NCBI RefSeq assembly: GCF_000154705.2
Contig: NZ_CM002917.1
Location: forward strand, 3,669,853-3,733,852
Length of the DNA stretch: 64,000 nt
Direction of reading: 5' to 3'
Origin: Hoeflea phototrophica DFL-43
GTDB taxonomy: Bacteria > Pseudomonadota > Alphaproteobacteria > Rhizobiales > Rhizobiaceae
Each line of letters opens with the position of its first letter. Position 1 is the first letter of the stretch. A program made the position numbers and the translations under genes. Shown piece by piece: positions 1-8,795 of this stretch. Below the pieces are notes generated by a model, which searched no databases, was not told the DNA's origin, and worked only from the letters and a program-made list of their open reading frames with translations.

Positions 1-370
1 CGAACACATCCTGGAATGCATGATCGAGCCACAGCCGCGAAGGCGTGCCGCGAAACAGATGATAGTTCTCGGCAAACAACCGCCAGATCTTACGGCCATC
101 GGTTTCAGTGGGACCGCCATCGGCCCGCGGCACACCGAGGCTTTCAAGGCTGATGCCCTGCGAGAACAGCATCCGAAAGACATAGTGGTCAGGCGTGATG
201 AAAAGTTGCGCAGGGTCGGGAAACGGCTTGTTCTCGGCATACCAGCGCGGATCCGTATGCCCATGCGGACTGATGATCGGCATGTCGGCGACACTCTGAT
301 AGAGTTCACGGGCGATTCCGCGGCTTTGCGGATCGACCGGAAACAATCTGTCAGGAGCCAACTGTGTCAA
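1..370 (-). CDS. uxaC: Uronate (glucuronate) isomerase, N-terminal part, cut by window edge
   Basis: Isomerises D-glucuronate/D-galacturonate to the ketohexuronate, the first step of hexuronate catabolism in the cytoplasm. The reverse strand reads an open frame of 123 codons to the window edge. It carries the UxaC N-terminal pattern: MPIISPHGHTDPRWY (metal-binding HxH loop), DHYVFRMLFSQG, then KIWRLFAENYHLFRGTPSR. No ATG is available. I chose TTG at 370 because GGGAGGG lies 5 nt upstream. It is divergent from the GntR regulator and KDG kinase, which belong to the same pathway. The C-terminal three quarters lie outside the window. Family assignment is by motif recognition and is strong. Confidence 0.85.
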   Translation of the reverse strand, partial: MTQLAPDRLFPVDPQSRGIARELYQSVADMPIISPHGHTDPRWYAENKPFPDPAQLFITPDHYVFRMLFSQGISLESLGVPRADGGPTETDGRKIWRLFAENYHLFRGTPSRLWLDHAFQDVF

Positions 371-416
371 TCTAACCCTCCCAGGCGGACCTTCTTTTTG
401 CAGGTCTTTCAATCAA

Positions 417-438
417 ACTAGTAATGTAATATGCTAGT
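417..438. promoter_or_regulatory. Dyad in the uxaC/gntR divergent promoter, candidate GntR operator
   Basis: ACTAG and CTAGT form an inverted repeat separated by 12 nt, in an AT-rich stretch between the divergent uxaC and gntR starts. GntR/FCD regulators usually bind short dyads in their own promoter region, so autoregulation together with uxaC control is a reasonable inference. The arms are short and part of the match could be chance. Confidence 0.35.
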
Positions 439-466
439 ATGCAATTCAAGTCAACGGAGTGACCGC

Positions 467-1171
467 ATGTCCGTATCGTCCCCTTTGCGGGCCCTCGAAC
501 CACTCAACCGCCCGTCTGTCGCGGACACGGTTTTTGATGAACTGCACAGTCAGATTATTCTTTTGGAGTTGGCGCCCGGCACCAAGATGTCGGAGGCTGA
601 AGTCGCCAAGGCCCTCGGCGTTTCACGCCAGCCGGTCAGAGACGCGTTCTACCGCCTGTCCAAGCTCGGGTTCCTGTCGATCCGCCCGCAACGCGCGACC
701 CTTGTGTCCCACATTTCCTCAGCCGCAGTGCTGCAGGCACGCTTCATCCGCAACGCCATTGAAGCCGAAACGGTGCGCACCGCGTGCCGGGTGCTTAAGC
801 CTGAAGACTTCAGCGGGCTTGATACCGTGCTCGATGCGCAGCACAAGGCGGTCAAGGCAAGCGACCCAGTGAGTTTTCATCAGCTCGACGATCAGTTTCA
901 CAGAGAGATTTGCGAGCGCTCGGGCCTTGCCTTCGCGTGGGATATCATTCGCGAAAACAAGGCGCATATGGACCGGGTACGGTTTCTGTCCCTCTCCTTT
1001 GCCTCCAATGACGCCTTCAATGATCATGTTGAAGTGATGGAGGCCATAAGGGCCCGCGACGAGGAACGTGCCATGAAGTACATGCGCAAGCACCTCTCAC
1101 GCATCAAGGAGCAGATAGTCCGGATCAGGGCCGATCATGTTCAGTATTTCGCAGACGAGAGCGATGCATGA
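467..1171 (+). CDS. GntR family transcriptional regulator, FCD (FadR) subfamily
   Basis: Predicted DNA-binding regulator of the hexuronate genes, 234 aa. Residues about 15-80 form the GntR winged helix (MSEAEVAKALGVSRQPVRDA). Residues about 90-215 form an all-helical FCD ligand domain with the usual metal-site histidines (FHQLDDQFHREI and a later DHVEVMEAI). An upstream in-frame ATG at 431 exists, but ATG 467 has GGAG 8 nt before it and removes a tail that would overlap the operator dyad. The stop overlaps the kdgK start (ATGA), so the two are translationally coupled. FCD regulators in such loci typically respond to a uronate or KDG intermediate; that ligand is inferred. Confidence 0.85.
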   Translation: MSVSSPLRALEPLNRPSVADTVFDELHSQIILLELAPGTKMSEAEVAKALGVSRQPVRDAFYRLSKLGFLSIRPQRATLVSHISSAAVLQARFIRNAIEAETVRTACRVLKPEDFSGLDTVLDAQHKAVKASDPVSFHQLDDQFHREICERSGLAFAWDIIRENKAHMDRVRFLSLSFASNDAFNDHVEVMEAIRARDEERAMKYMRKHLSRIKEQIVRIRADHVQYFADESDA

Positions 1172-2082
1172 CGCAGACATTCCTGTCGATCGGCGAATGC
1201 ATGGTCGAGATGGCCCCAAAGGGCACCGGTGACTATCAGCTTGGATTTGCCGGCGACACGCTCAACACCGCCTGGTACGCAAAGCACGCTCTTGGGCCCG
1301 GTTGGGACGTTGCCTATTTCACGGCTGTTGGACAGGACGCGCTCTCGGAACGCATGTGCAGCTTCATGGATACGGCAGGTATCCGCACCAACCACATCCG
1401 CAAGCTCCCGGATCGCACGGTAGGGCTCTATCTAATAGAACTCAGCAACGGCGAGCGCAGCTTCGCCTATTGGCGGTCGGACTCCGCAGCGCGACAACTG
1501 GCCGCCGACCGTGCCGCCCTGGCGAAAGCTCTCGGGTCGGCGCAGGTGATATTTTTTTCAGGAATCACCATAGCGATCCTGTCACCCGCACACCGCCTGA
1601 CGCTGCTTGGGAGTCTGTCACAGGCACGCCAAAACGGTGCGACCATTGTCTTCGATCCGAACCTCAGACCGCGGCTTTGGAACACCCCCGAAACTATGCG
1701 CGATGCGGTGATCGCCGCAGCCAAGGTCAGCGACATCGTCATGCCTTCCTTTGACGACGATGCTCTGGCGTTCGGCGACAAGACGCTCGAGGCAACCGCA
1801 CAGCGCTATGCCGATGCCGGCGTTCCCCTTGTCGTCGTCAAGAACGGTGCCGGCCCAATGATCGCGTTGGACAAGGGCAAGATCGAACATTTCACCCCTG
1901 CCCCGGTGAGTGAGATCGTTGACACCACGGCCGCCGGCGACAGCTTCAACGCTGGCTTTCTGGCAAGCTATCTCGACAGCAAAGATCTCCCCCGGGCTCT
2001 TGCCGCAGGGGCCGAGCTGGCGGCGAAGGTCATCACACGCCATGGTGCGCTGGTCGATCCCGAGGGCCTAACAAGCGCTTGA
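1168..2082 (+). CDS. kdgK: 2-dehydro-3-deoxygluconate (KDG) kinase, PfkB family
   Basis: Phosphorylates KDG to KDPG, joining hexuronate breakdown to the Entner-Doudoroff route. The 304-aa length is typical. The N-terminal motif FLSIGECMVEM and the GFAGDTLNTAWY substrate loop are those of KdgK. The C-terminal PfkB signature DTTAAGDSFNAGF holds the catalytic Asp and the anion hole. The start overlaps the GntR stop by 4 nt. The neighbours uxaC and GntR support KDG over fructose or ribose as substrate. The intermediate enzymes (UxuA/UxaA, KdgA) are not in the window. Confidence 0.88.
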   Translation: MTQTFLSIGECMVEMAPKGTGDYQLGFAGDTLNTAWYAKHALGPGWDVAYFTAVGQDALSERMCSFMDTAGIRTNHIRKLPDRTVGLYLIELSNGERSFAYWRSDSAARQLAADRAALAKALGSAQVIFFSGITIAILSPAHRLTLLGSLSQARQNGATIVFDPNLRPRLWNTPETMRDAVIAAAKVSDIVMPSFDDDALAFGDKTLEATAQRYADAGVPLVVVKNGAGPMIALDKGKIEHFTPAPVSEIVDTTAAGDSFNAGFLASYLDSKDLPRALAAGAELAAKVITRHGALVDPEGLTSA

Positions 2083-2090
2083 GCGGGGCA

Positions 2091-2104
2091 ACCCGTATCC
2101 GGGT
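2091..2104. terminator. Short hairpin between convergent genes
   Basis: ACCCG-TATC-CGGGT forms a 5-bp stem exactly between the kdgK stop and the stop of the opposing permease gene. There is no T-run on either side, so this is at best a weak bidirectional terminator, and the second arm touches the permease stop codon. Confidence 0.25.
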
Positions 2105-3015
2105 CAGGGCTTGTAGGGTTCACCAAGCGATGCCACGCCGTTCAGCTTGAGCAGCCGGCGGTTGGACGAGATGATCCCCAACACGATGATCGTCACCAGA
2201 TAGGGCAGGCTCGCAAGCAGCTGCGATGGCAGTTCCACACCCGTCGTCTGAGCGGCAAGCCCGGCAAGCGAGACGGCGCCGAAGAGACAGGCGCCCAGGA
2301 AGATCCGGCCTGTCAGCCAGGTCCCGAAGACCACAAGCGCGATCGCAATCCAGCCGCGTCCAGCAATCATGCCGTCAGCCCAGAGCGGGGTGTAGACCGT
2401 CGACGCATAGGCTCCGGCAAACCCTGCCATGGCACCGCCTAAAGCCACCGCGCACACCCTGATCAGGATGATCGGATAACCGATGGAGTGAGTGGCCTTG
2501 GGATTTTCGCCCGCGGCCCGCAGGATCAGGCCTGTCTTGGTGCGCGCGAACACAAACCAGACACCGAGGGTCGCCAGCAACGACAACCAGACGACAATGT
2601 CCTGGGTGAAGAGACCGCCCACAAGCGGCAGATCGGAGAGACCCGGGATTTCAATTTTCGGGATCCCGCGGATCGTCAGGCTTTCATAGGATTTGCCAAA
2701 CAGGGCCGAAAGCCCCTGCCCCAGGATCCCGATCGCCAGACCCGCCGCCACCTGATTGGCCTGCAGCCCGATGGCAACAAAGGCAAACAGCAGCGACAAC
2801 ATAGCGGCCGAGATCCCGGCTGCAATGAAACCGGCAAAATGGCCGCCGCCATTGTAAACCACGATAAAGCCAATCGCGGCGCCAAGCGCCATCATGCCTT
2901 CAACGCCGAGATTCAAAACACCGGTGCGCTCGGCCACAAGCTCGCCCAGCGCAGCCAGCAGAAACGGTGTGGCCGCCGCCAGCATCCCGGCGAGAACAAA
3001 CTCGATCGCGTTCAT
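2104..3015 (-). CDS. ABC transporter permease, BMP/nucleoside-type (BPD_transp_2)
   Basis: Inner-membrane channel subunit of an importer for purine- or nucleoside-like solutes, 303 aa with about eight to ten hydrophobic segments. It begins with AAATPFLLAALGELVAERTG and has the GVEGMMALGA segment and the cytoplasmic AAGENPKATHSIG loop, which is the coupling loop of this family. It overlaps the upstream permease by 4 nt and is the last gene of the operon. Together with the second permease, the double-domain ATPase and the BMP-type binding protein it makes a complete transporter. Substrate is inferred from family and neighbours only. Confidence 0.88.
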   Translation of the reverse strand: MNAIEFVLAGMLAAATPFLLAALGELVAERTGVLNLGVEGMMALGAAIGFIVVYNGGGHFAGFIAAGISAAMLSLLFAFVAIGLQANQVAAGLAIGILGQGLSALFGKSYESLTIRGIPKIEIPGLSDLPLVGGLFTQDIVVWLSLLATLGVWFVFARTKTGLILRAAGENPKATHSIGYPIILIRVCAVALGGAMAGFAGAYASTVYTPLWADGMIAGRGWIAIALVVFGTWLTGRIFLGACLFGAVSLAGLAAQTTGVELPSQLLASLPYLVTIIVLGIISSNRRLLKLNGVASLGEPYKP

Positions 3016-4112
3016 GCTTCACCTCGCTTGAGCTGATCAACCCATTCCAGCCGGTACCGGACAAAGGTGAAGGCGATCAGATAGCAAAGCAGGATGCTGC
3101 CTTGAAACACACGGACCGCCGCAATCGGCAGATCGGCAGAAACCATGGCATTGTCACCGCCAATATAGAGAACCGCCATGACGAATGAGGCGAACACGAT
3201 GCCGATGGGATGCAGGCCGCCGAGATAGGCAACGATGATACCGGCATATCCGTAGCCGGTCGAAATCGAGCGCTGCAACTGCCCGATTGGACCTGCAACT
3301 TCCGCAGCGCCAGCAAAACCGGCCGCCAGGCCACCGATCAGCAGTGACAGCCAGATCGTCCGGGATTCCGAAAACCCGGCATAGCGCGCGGCGGCCGGCG
3401 CCAGACCGCCCACCTCCAGCTTGTAGCCCTGAAAGCTCCGCTGCATGAAAATGAAAGCCAGCACGGAGAAGAACAGACCGAACAGCAGCGATATGTTGAC
3501 CCGCGTTCCCTCAAACAGGATCGGCAGCATCGCGTCATACTGGAACATCACGGTTTGCGGAAAATTGAACCCAGCCGGATCCTTCCAGGGGCCGAGCAGC
3601 AGATAGTTGAGCAATTGCGCCGCCACCAGGCTCAGCATCAGCGAGACCAGAATCTCATTGGCATTCAGACGTGCCCGCCAGAAGGCGGTGATCGACGCCC
3701 AAAGCGCCCCGCCCACAGCCCCCAGCAACAGCATCGCGGGCCATATCCAGACACCGGTGGCTTCTGGATACATCACCGGAATGGCTGACGCGAAAATGGC
3801 CCCGAGAATGAACTGCCCCTCTGCCCCGATGTTGAAGATCTTGGCACGAAAGCCGATGGCCAGCCCCTGTGCCACCAAAAGCAGGGGCCCCATTTTCAAC
3901 AACACCTCAGAGAAGCCGTACCAGGATAGAAACGGCTCAAGCAGCATTGCGTAGAAGACCCCGACAGGGTTCTTTCCCATAATCAGGTAAAGCGCCAGAT
4001 TGAGAATGGTTGCCGCCACAAGCGCCACCACCGGCGCCAGCGCCGTCATCATCAGCGAAGCCCGTTCACGGCGGACCAGACGAAAACCGAACATCGAAGC
4101 CAACCAACTCAT
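3012..4112 (-). CDS. ABC transporter permease, BMP/nucleoside-type, larger subunit
   Basis: Second membrane subunit of the importer, 366 aa. After a short cytoplasmic N-terminus it shows repeated hydrophobic helices. The GFRAKIFNIGAEGQFILGA block is diagnostic of the larger permease in BMP/Nup transporters, and a later YKLEVGGLAPAAARYAGFSE segment forms the ATPase-coupling loop. The start overlaps the ATPase gene by 4 nt and the stop overlaps the next permease by 4 nt, indicating one tightly coupled transcript. Confidence 0.88.
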   Translation of the reverse strand: MSWLASMFGFRLVRRERASLMMTALAPVVALVAATILNLALYLIMGKNPVGVFYAMLLEPFLSWYGFSEVLLKMGPLLLVAQGLAIGFRAKIFNIGAEGQFILGAIFASAIPVMYPEATGVWIWPAMLLLGAVGGALWASITAFWRARLNANEILVSLMLSLVAAQLLNYLLLGPWKDPAGFNFPQTVMFQYDAMLPILFEGTRVNISLLFGLFFSVLAFIFMQRSFQGYKLEVGGLAPAAARYAGFSESRTIWLSLLIGGLAAGFAGAAEVAGPIGQLQRSISTGYGYAGIIVAYLGGLHPIGIVFASFVMAVLYIGGDNAMVSADLPIAAVRVFQGSILLCYLIAFTFVRYRLEWVDQLKRGEA

Positions 4113-5632
4113 CCCGCAATCGCTTCCTTGCCGGCTTCAGCACCAATCATGAAGCGGCCGATGTCCTCGGGCCGCGTTTCGCGCTTGTTCAGCGAAGGGC
4201 TGAGCGACCCGGCATGCAGCACCTGGATCCGGTCGCAAAGCTCGAACAGCTCCTCGAGTTCTTCTGAAATCACCAGGATCGCGACACCTTCATTGCGAAG
4301 GGCAATCAGCTTCTGGCGGATGGCGGACGCGGCGCCGATATCCACGCCCCAAGTGGGCTGGGCGACGAACAGAAGCTTGGGCGCCAGCTTGATTTCGCGC
4401 CCGACAATGAATTTCTGCAGGTTTCCGCCCGACAGAGACCCGGCTTCGGCATCGGGCCCGGAGGTGCGAACATCAAAATCGTCGATGCAGCCTTGCGTGA
4501 AAGCCCTGGCCTTCGCCTTGTCGACAAGACCATAGCTGAGCAGACCGAGAGGATGAGCCGTCAGCAGGCTGTTGCGGACCAGCGGCAGTTCAGGCACCGC
4601 CCCGCGCCCAAGCCGCTCTTCCGGAACAAAGGCGAAGCCGAGGCTCCGGCGTTGCGCCGGCATCATTTGGCCGACCGGCTGCCCCATCATCTGGATCTGC
4701 TCGGCCTGCATTTCGGGCAACACCGTCTCACCGGAAATCAAGGCCGAGAGTTCGCTCTGACCATTGCCGGAAATCCCCGCGATTCCGAGGATTTCACCGG
4801 AACGAACCGAAAGCGTGATCTCGGACAGGGACACCTTGAACGGATCATCCGTCTGATGCGACAGACCAAAAAGTTCGAGCCGCGCCTCGCCCAGATCCAC
4901 CGGCTTGGCCGGCGCGGGCTCGGGCATGTCCCGGCCGATCATCATCCGCGCAAGATCATGGGCATCATGCTCGCGCGGATCAACATTTCCGGTCACCAGG
5001 CCACTGCGCAAGATGGTCGCGTGATCGCATACGGCCCGGATCTCCTCGAGCTTGTGGGAGATGAACAGGATCGACACGCCGCTGTCGCGCAGCTTCTTCA
5101 ATGTCTCAAACAGCTTGGTCACCGACTGCGGCGGCAGCACCGAGGTGGGCTCGTCCAGGATCAGCAGTTTGGGATTGGTCATCAGGCAGCGAATGATTTC
5201 GACACGCTGCCGCTCGCCGACCGAAAGCGCGTGAACATGCGCAAGCGGATCGACTTCCAGGCCGAACTCCCGGCCCAGCGTGGTGATGCGCTCAATCAGT
5301 TCGGCCTTCCGCCCGTCTATGACAAGCGCAATGTTTTCGGCAACGGTGAGTGTTTCCAGCAACGAGAAATGCTGGAACACCATGCCAATTCCGTAGCGCC
5401 GCGCCACCGCCGGCGAGGTCAGTTTGAGCGGCTCCCCTTCCCACAGCATCTCGCCCGTATCCGGCATCTCCACACCATAGATCAGCTTCATCAGCGTGGA
5501 TTTGCCCGCGCCGTTTTCGCCAAGAATGGCGTGAATGGATTGCGGCGCCACGTCCAGATCTATGCCCTGATTGGCATGGATCTGGCCGTAGCTCTTCGAA
5601 ACGCCACGAAGCGAAAGAAGGGGAGCCGTCAT
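4109..5632 (-). CDS. ABC transporter ATP-binding protein, two ABC domains
   Basis: Energises the importer, 507 aa with two nucleotide-binding domains in one chain. The first has Walker A GENGAGKST, signature LSVGERQRVEI and Walker B ILDEPTSVL. The second has a degenerate Walker A (GISGNGQSE), signature LSGGNLQKFIVGREI and the family's altered Walker B region FVAQPTWGVD. A degenerate second site is normal for sugar/nucleoside-type ABC proteins. It lies 4 nt after the binding-protein gene and overlaps the permease start. Confidence 0.9.
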   Translation of the reverse strand: MTAPLLSLRGVSKSYGQIHANQGIDLDVAPQSIHAILGENGAGKSTLMKLIYGVEMPDTGEMLWEGEPLKLTSPAVARRYGIGMVFQHFSLLETLTVAENIALVIDGRKAELIERITTLGREFGLEVDPLAHVHALSVGERQRVEIIRCLMTNPKLLILDEPTSVLPPQSVTKLFETLKKLRDSGVSILFISHKLEEIRAVCDHATILRSGLVTGNVDPREHDAHDLARMMIGRDMPEPAPAKPVDLGEARLELFGLSHQTDDPFKVSLSEITLSVRSGEILGIAGISGNGQSELSALISGETVLPEMQAEQIQMMGQPVGQMMPAQRRSLGFAFVPEERLGRGAVPELPLVRNSLLTAHPLGLLSYGLVDKAKARAFTQGCIDDFDVRTSGPDAEAGSLSGGNLQKFIVGREIKLAPKLLFVAQPTWGVDIGAASAIRQKLIALRNEGVAILVISEELEELFELCDRIQVLHAGSLSPSLNKRETRPEDIGRFMIGAEAGKEAIAG

Positions 5633-5636
5633 CAGC

Positions 5637-6734
5637 TCACTTCGGCAGCGGCGTGGTCACGCCCTTGACATGCCAGTCCATCGAGACGACCTCGGCCTCG
5701 CTCATCGTGACACCGTCTGCAACACCCTCGCTGCCATCGGCCTTCATGATCGGACCGGTGAAGGGCGAGAAGCTGCCATCGGCAATCTTGGCTTCGGTTT
5801 CCTTGATGGTGGCCATCATGTCGGCCGGGATATCCGGGCTCCAGTCGACAACCTCGACCACCTTGTCGGCAACACCGAGGAATGCGCTCTTGCCCTCGAA
5901 TGTGCCGGCAAGATGCGCATCCACCTGCGCCTTGAAATACGGACCCCAATCGGTCAGCACACAGCCCAGATAGGTCTTGGGCGCATAGGCCTTCATCGAG
6001 GAGTTCAGGTTGAAGCCGTAGACACCGGCTTCCTCGCAAGCCGAGATCACCGACGGCGTGTCCTGCGCGTTGGAGAAGATCACGTCGCAATCCTGTGCCA
6101 CCAGAGCCTTGGTGGCTTCCTGCGCCTTGGCCGGATCAAACCAGGAATTGAGCCAGACGACGGAGACCTCGATGTCCGGATTGACCGCCTGCGCACCAAG
6201 CGTGAAGGCATTGATCGAGGTGATCAGTTCGGGAATGGCAAAAGCGGACACCGAACCGAGCTTGCCGGTCTTGGAGACGGCTGCGGCAGCCATGCCCATC
6301 AGATAGGTGCCTTGGGAATACTGCGCGGCAAACGGCGAGAAATTCGGCGCGACCTTGAAGCCCGATGCATGCAGCACCGAGACCTTCGGATTGCGCCGCG
6401 CAATCTGCAGCGCGCCGTTCTGATAACCGAAGGAACCGGCGATCAGGAAGTTGTTTCCGTCCGCAACGGTCTTGTTCATGATCCGGTCGGCATCGGGACC
6501 TTCAAAGATGTTCTCGATGACCGTCAGCTTGACCGCATCACCATAGGCCTCGATGACCGGATCGAGACCGGCCTTCAAGGCATGCCCCCAACCCACATCG
6601 GCCACCGGCGACGGGATCACCAGTGAAATACCCAGCGGTTCGCTGGCAAGCGCAGCCTTGCCGCCAAATGCGGTTGCAAGGCCGGTCGCTGCGGCACCTT
6701 GCATGAGTGTCCGTCGTGTCAATTTGTGTGTCAT
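5637..6734 (-). CDS. BMP family ABC substrate-binding protein with Tat-type signal
   Basis: Periplasmic solute receptor of the importer, 365 aa. The N-terminus has a twin-arginine motif RRTLMQ followed by a hydrophobic stretch and an Ala-rich cleavage region (AALASEPLG), so Tat export is likely. The body fits the BMP fold: VIENIFEGPDADRIMNK, GSFGYQNGALQIA and FSNAQDTPSVISACEE. BMP proteins bind nucleosides, purines or related compounds. It is preceded by the amidohydrolase gene with a 20-nt gap, which suggests that the enzyme acts on what the transporter brings in. Confidence 0.88.
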   Translation of the reverse strand: MTHKLTRRTLMQGAAATGLATAFGGKAALASEPLGISLVIPSPVADVGWGHALKAGLDPVIEAYGDAVKLTVIENIFEGPDADRIMNKTVADGNNFLIAGSFGYQNGALQIARRNPKVSVLHASGFKVAPNFSPFAAQYSQGTYLMGMAAAAVSKTGKLGSVSAFAIPELITSINAFTLGAQAVNPDIEVSVVWLNSWFDPAKAQEATKALVAQDCDVIFSNAQDTPSVISACEEAGVYGFNLNSSMKAYAPKTYLGCVLTDWGPYFKAQVDAHLAGTFEGKSAFLGVADKVVEVVDWSPDIPADMMATIKETEAKIADGSFSPFTGPIMKADGSEGVADGVTMSEAEVVSMDWHVKGVTTPLPK

Positions 6735-6754
6735 GCCTGTCTCCTGTCGAGTGT

Positions 6755-8134
6755 TTAGAATTCCACGGTTGAAAGTGCGGCCTCGGCATCGGCAAACAGT
6801 TTTGCCTCATCAAGACCGGTAAACTCGCCTTTCGACCAGACGATGCGCCCGTTGATCATCGTCAGGTCGGTGGGCATGCCAATGCCGACCTTGGCCAAGA
6901 GGCTCAAAGGGTCGTGCCTTGTGCCGACATAATCCATGCGGCGGGTGTCGATGGCGAACAGATCTGCGGCCATACCCGGCGCCAGTCGCCCGATGTCGCT
7001 GCGCCCCAGCAGCGACGCACCACCGCTGGTCGCCTGGCGGAAAAATTCGGCCGGCTCCGGCACCTGATGCTCACGGGTCGAAGCCACCAGGCACTGCAGC
7101 ATGTAGGCCGAATGCACACAGTGCATCAGGTTGGAATTGTCATTGGAAGCCGCACCGTCGCATCCCAGGCCGACGCGCACGCCCAATGCCGACATCGCCG
7201 GAATGTCGGTGACTTCAGCACCGACGAGATAGACCGGTTCCGGGCAATGCGACACGCCGGTCCCGTCAGCTGCCATCTTGCTGAGCTCGTCATGGGTGAG
7301 TTCCCAGCAATGGGCGTAGAAGGCATCAGGCCCGGCAAAGCCCAGTTCGGCGCAGTAATCCACCGTGCGCATCCCGTGCCGCGCCTCGATCACCGGGCTT
7401 TCGCCCTCACCCACATGGGTGTGCATCAACACACCCCGGTCCCGCGCCAGCGCAACCGATTCAACGAATGTCTCCCGGTAGCAATTGACCGGCTGGCAGG
7501 GCGCAACAGCCACCTGACGCATGCTGAACTGCGAACCGTCATGATAGCTGTCGATCAGCCGGGCACAGTCGGCGATGAATTCATCGGTCGTCTCGAGCAT
7601 CTCGTCGGGGATCGTGGAGCCTTCCGATTTTGGCAGCGTGTTGCCGCCGCGCCCCGCATGAAACCGCATCCCCAGAAGCTCCGCCGCCTCGAACTGCCGG
7701 TCGATGATCCGTTTGCCAGCATGCCTGGGAAAGCAGTACTGGTGATCAAACGCCGTCGTGCAACCATGCTTGATCAGCTCCGACATGGCGGTCACCGACG
7801 AGTGATAGAAGCAATCCTCGTTCAGCCGCGAGAAGACCGGATAGATCCGGTCCAGCCATTCGATCACGGAGAGTTTTGTCCAGTCCAGATCCGCCCGGTT
7901 GCGCACGAAGGTCTGGAAGAAATGGTGATGCGTGTTCACCAGCCCCGGATAGACAAACCAGCCATCAGCCTTGACCGTGGCGATGCCATCCATTGAATGG
8001 GTCGCATCAAGACCGGCCCCGGCCGCAACAACCGCCGGCCCGACGATGAGAAGGTCAATATTGCGATGGACCTTAGGCCCTGCGCCCTCCTCCAGAATCA
8101 CGGCTTCGCAGTTTTTCAGAAGATAGCCGCTCAT
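6755..8134 (-). CDS. Amidohydrolase, 8-oxoguanine deaminase / AtzB-TrzN-like
   Basis: Probable cytoplasmic metal-dependent deaminase or hydrolase of an N-heterocycle, 459 aa. The metal ligands of the amidohydrolase superfamily are visible: VNTHHHFFQTF (HxH), MHTHVGEGE, FYAHCWELTHDE, and the late Asp in GLGCDGAASNDNSN. The whole pattern is closest to the 8-oxoguanine deaminase/hydroxyatrazine hydrolase branch. An ATG at 8143 is also possible, but GGAG is only 1 nt from it and 10 nt from ATG 8134, so I prefer 8134, which lies just after the GST stop. Exact substrate cannot be read from sequence. Confidence 0.82.
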   Translation of the reverse strand: MSGYLLKNCEAVILEEGAGPKVHRNIDLLIVGPAVVAAGAGLDATHSMDGIATVKADGWFVYPGLVNTHHHFFQTFVRNRADLDWTKLSVIEWLDRIYPVFSRLNEDCFYHSSVTAMSELIKHGCTTAFDHQYCFPRHAGKRIIDRQFEAAELLGMRFHAGRGGNTLPKSEGSTIPDEMLETTDEFIADCARLIDSYHDGSQFSMRQVAVAPCQPVNCYRETFVESVALARDRGVLMHTHVGEGESPVIEARHGMRTVDYCAELGFAGPDAFYAHCWELTHDELSKMAADGTGVSHCPEPVYLVGAEVTDIPAMSALGVRVGLGCDGAASNDNSNLMHCVHSAYMLQCLVASTREHQVPEPAEFFRQATSGGASLLGRSDIGRLAPGMAADLFAIDTRRMDYVGTRHDPLSLLAKVGIGMPTDLTMINGRIVWSKGEFTGLDEAKLFADAEAALSTVEF

Positions 8135-8135
8135 C

Positions 8136-8795
8136 TCAGCCATGCTCCATTTCGGCGGAGGGTTCCGGCTTGAGTTCATGCAGACGGTGAATGCCGGGCA
8201 TCTCGATAAATCCGTCAAGCGCCCTGAGCGCGCGCATCCACTCGCGAATGTTTGGATAGGGATCGAGCGAGACACTGCCGTCGGGTGCCAGGGCCACATA
8301 GGGAAAGCAGGCAATGTCGGCGACCGTCGGCCGGTCGGAGACAAGAAAGCGCATGCCGCGCAGATTCTGCTCGAACAGCGCCGCCTCCAACTCCCGAAGG
8401 GCCAGGATGCCGGCCTTTTGCAAGGCTCCCAGATCGCCCGGCCTGAGCAGCATTTCACACAGCCTCGCGCCGCCAAGCGAGGCGGTCAGCCGCGACGAGA
8501 AAGCCAGCCACTGCGTGATCCGCGCGTTTGCCGCGGGCGATCCGTCACCCATCCACTCCGGCGCGTGTCTGCCGGCGATGTAGACCAGGATCGCCGACGA
8601 GTCCGTGAGGATCAGCTCGCCATCCTCAAGGATCGGAATGGAGCCCGCCGGATTGAGCGCCATCAGCTCCGGCCCGCGATGTTCCTCGCCGGGATGGAAA
8701 TCCACAGATCTCAGACTGATTTCGGTGCCCGTCAGCGCGGCCAGCAGGCGGACTTTGTAGCAGCTGGGTGAGAGGATGTAATCGTAAAGCTTCAT
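8136..8795 (-). CDS. Glutathione S-transferase-like protein
   Basis: A 219-aa GST-fold protein. The N-terminal thioredoxin-like half has SPSCYKVRLLAAL and the cis-Pro GSIPILEDGELILTDSSAIL glutathione-site segment. The C-terminal half is all-helical (FLVSDRPTVADIACFPY). The start overlaps the oxygenase stop by 4 nt. In the NdmCDE methylxanthine demethylase a GST-like subunit, NdmE, is thought to bridge a Rieske-less oxygenase and a separate Rieske carrier. The same gene types are adjacent here, so a structural role is as likely as conjugation. That parallel is inference. Confidence 0.85.
   Translation of the reverse strand: MKLYDYILSPSCYKVRLLAALTGTEISLRSVDFHPGEEHRGPELMALNPAGSIPILEDGELILTDSSAILVYIAGRHAPEWMGDGSPAANARITQWLAFSSRLTASLGGARLCEMLLRPGDLGALQKAGILALRELEAALFEQNLRGMRFLVSDRPTVADIACFPYVALAPDGSVSLDPYPNIREWMRALRALDGFIEMPGIHRLHELKPEPSAEMEHG

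Noticed and set aside
4493..5668. Plus-strand open frame of 391 codons
   Set aside because: It lies opposite the ABC ATPase gene, which has all expected motifs. The plus-strand product has none.
8135..8476. N-terminal extension of the amidohydrolase to 573 residues
   Set aside because: The extra 114 residues are the GST gene read in the wrong frame, and a ribosome site with ATG lies at the correct place for the shorter protein.
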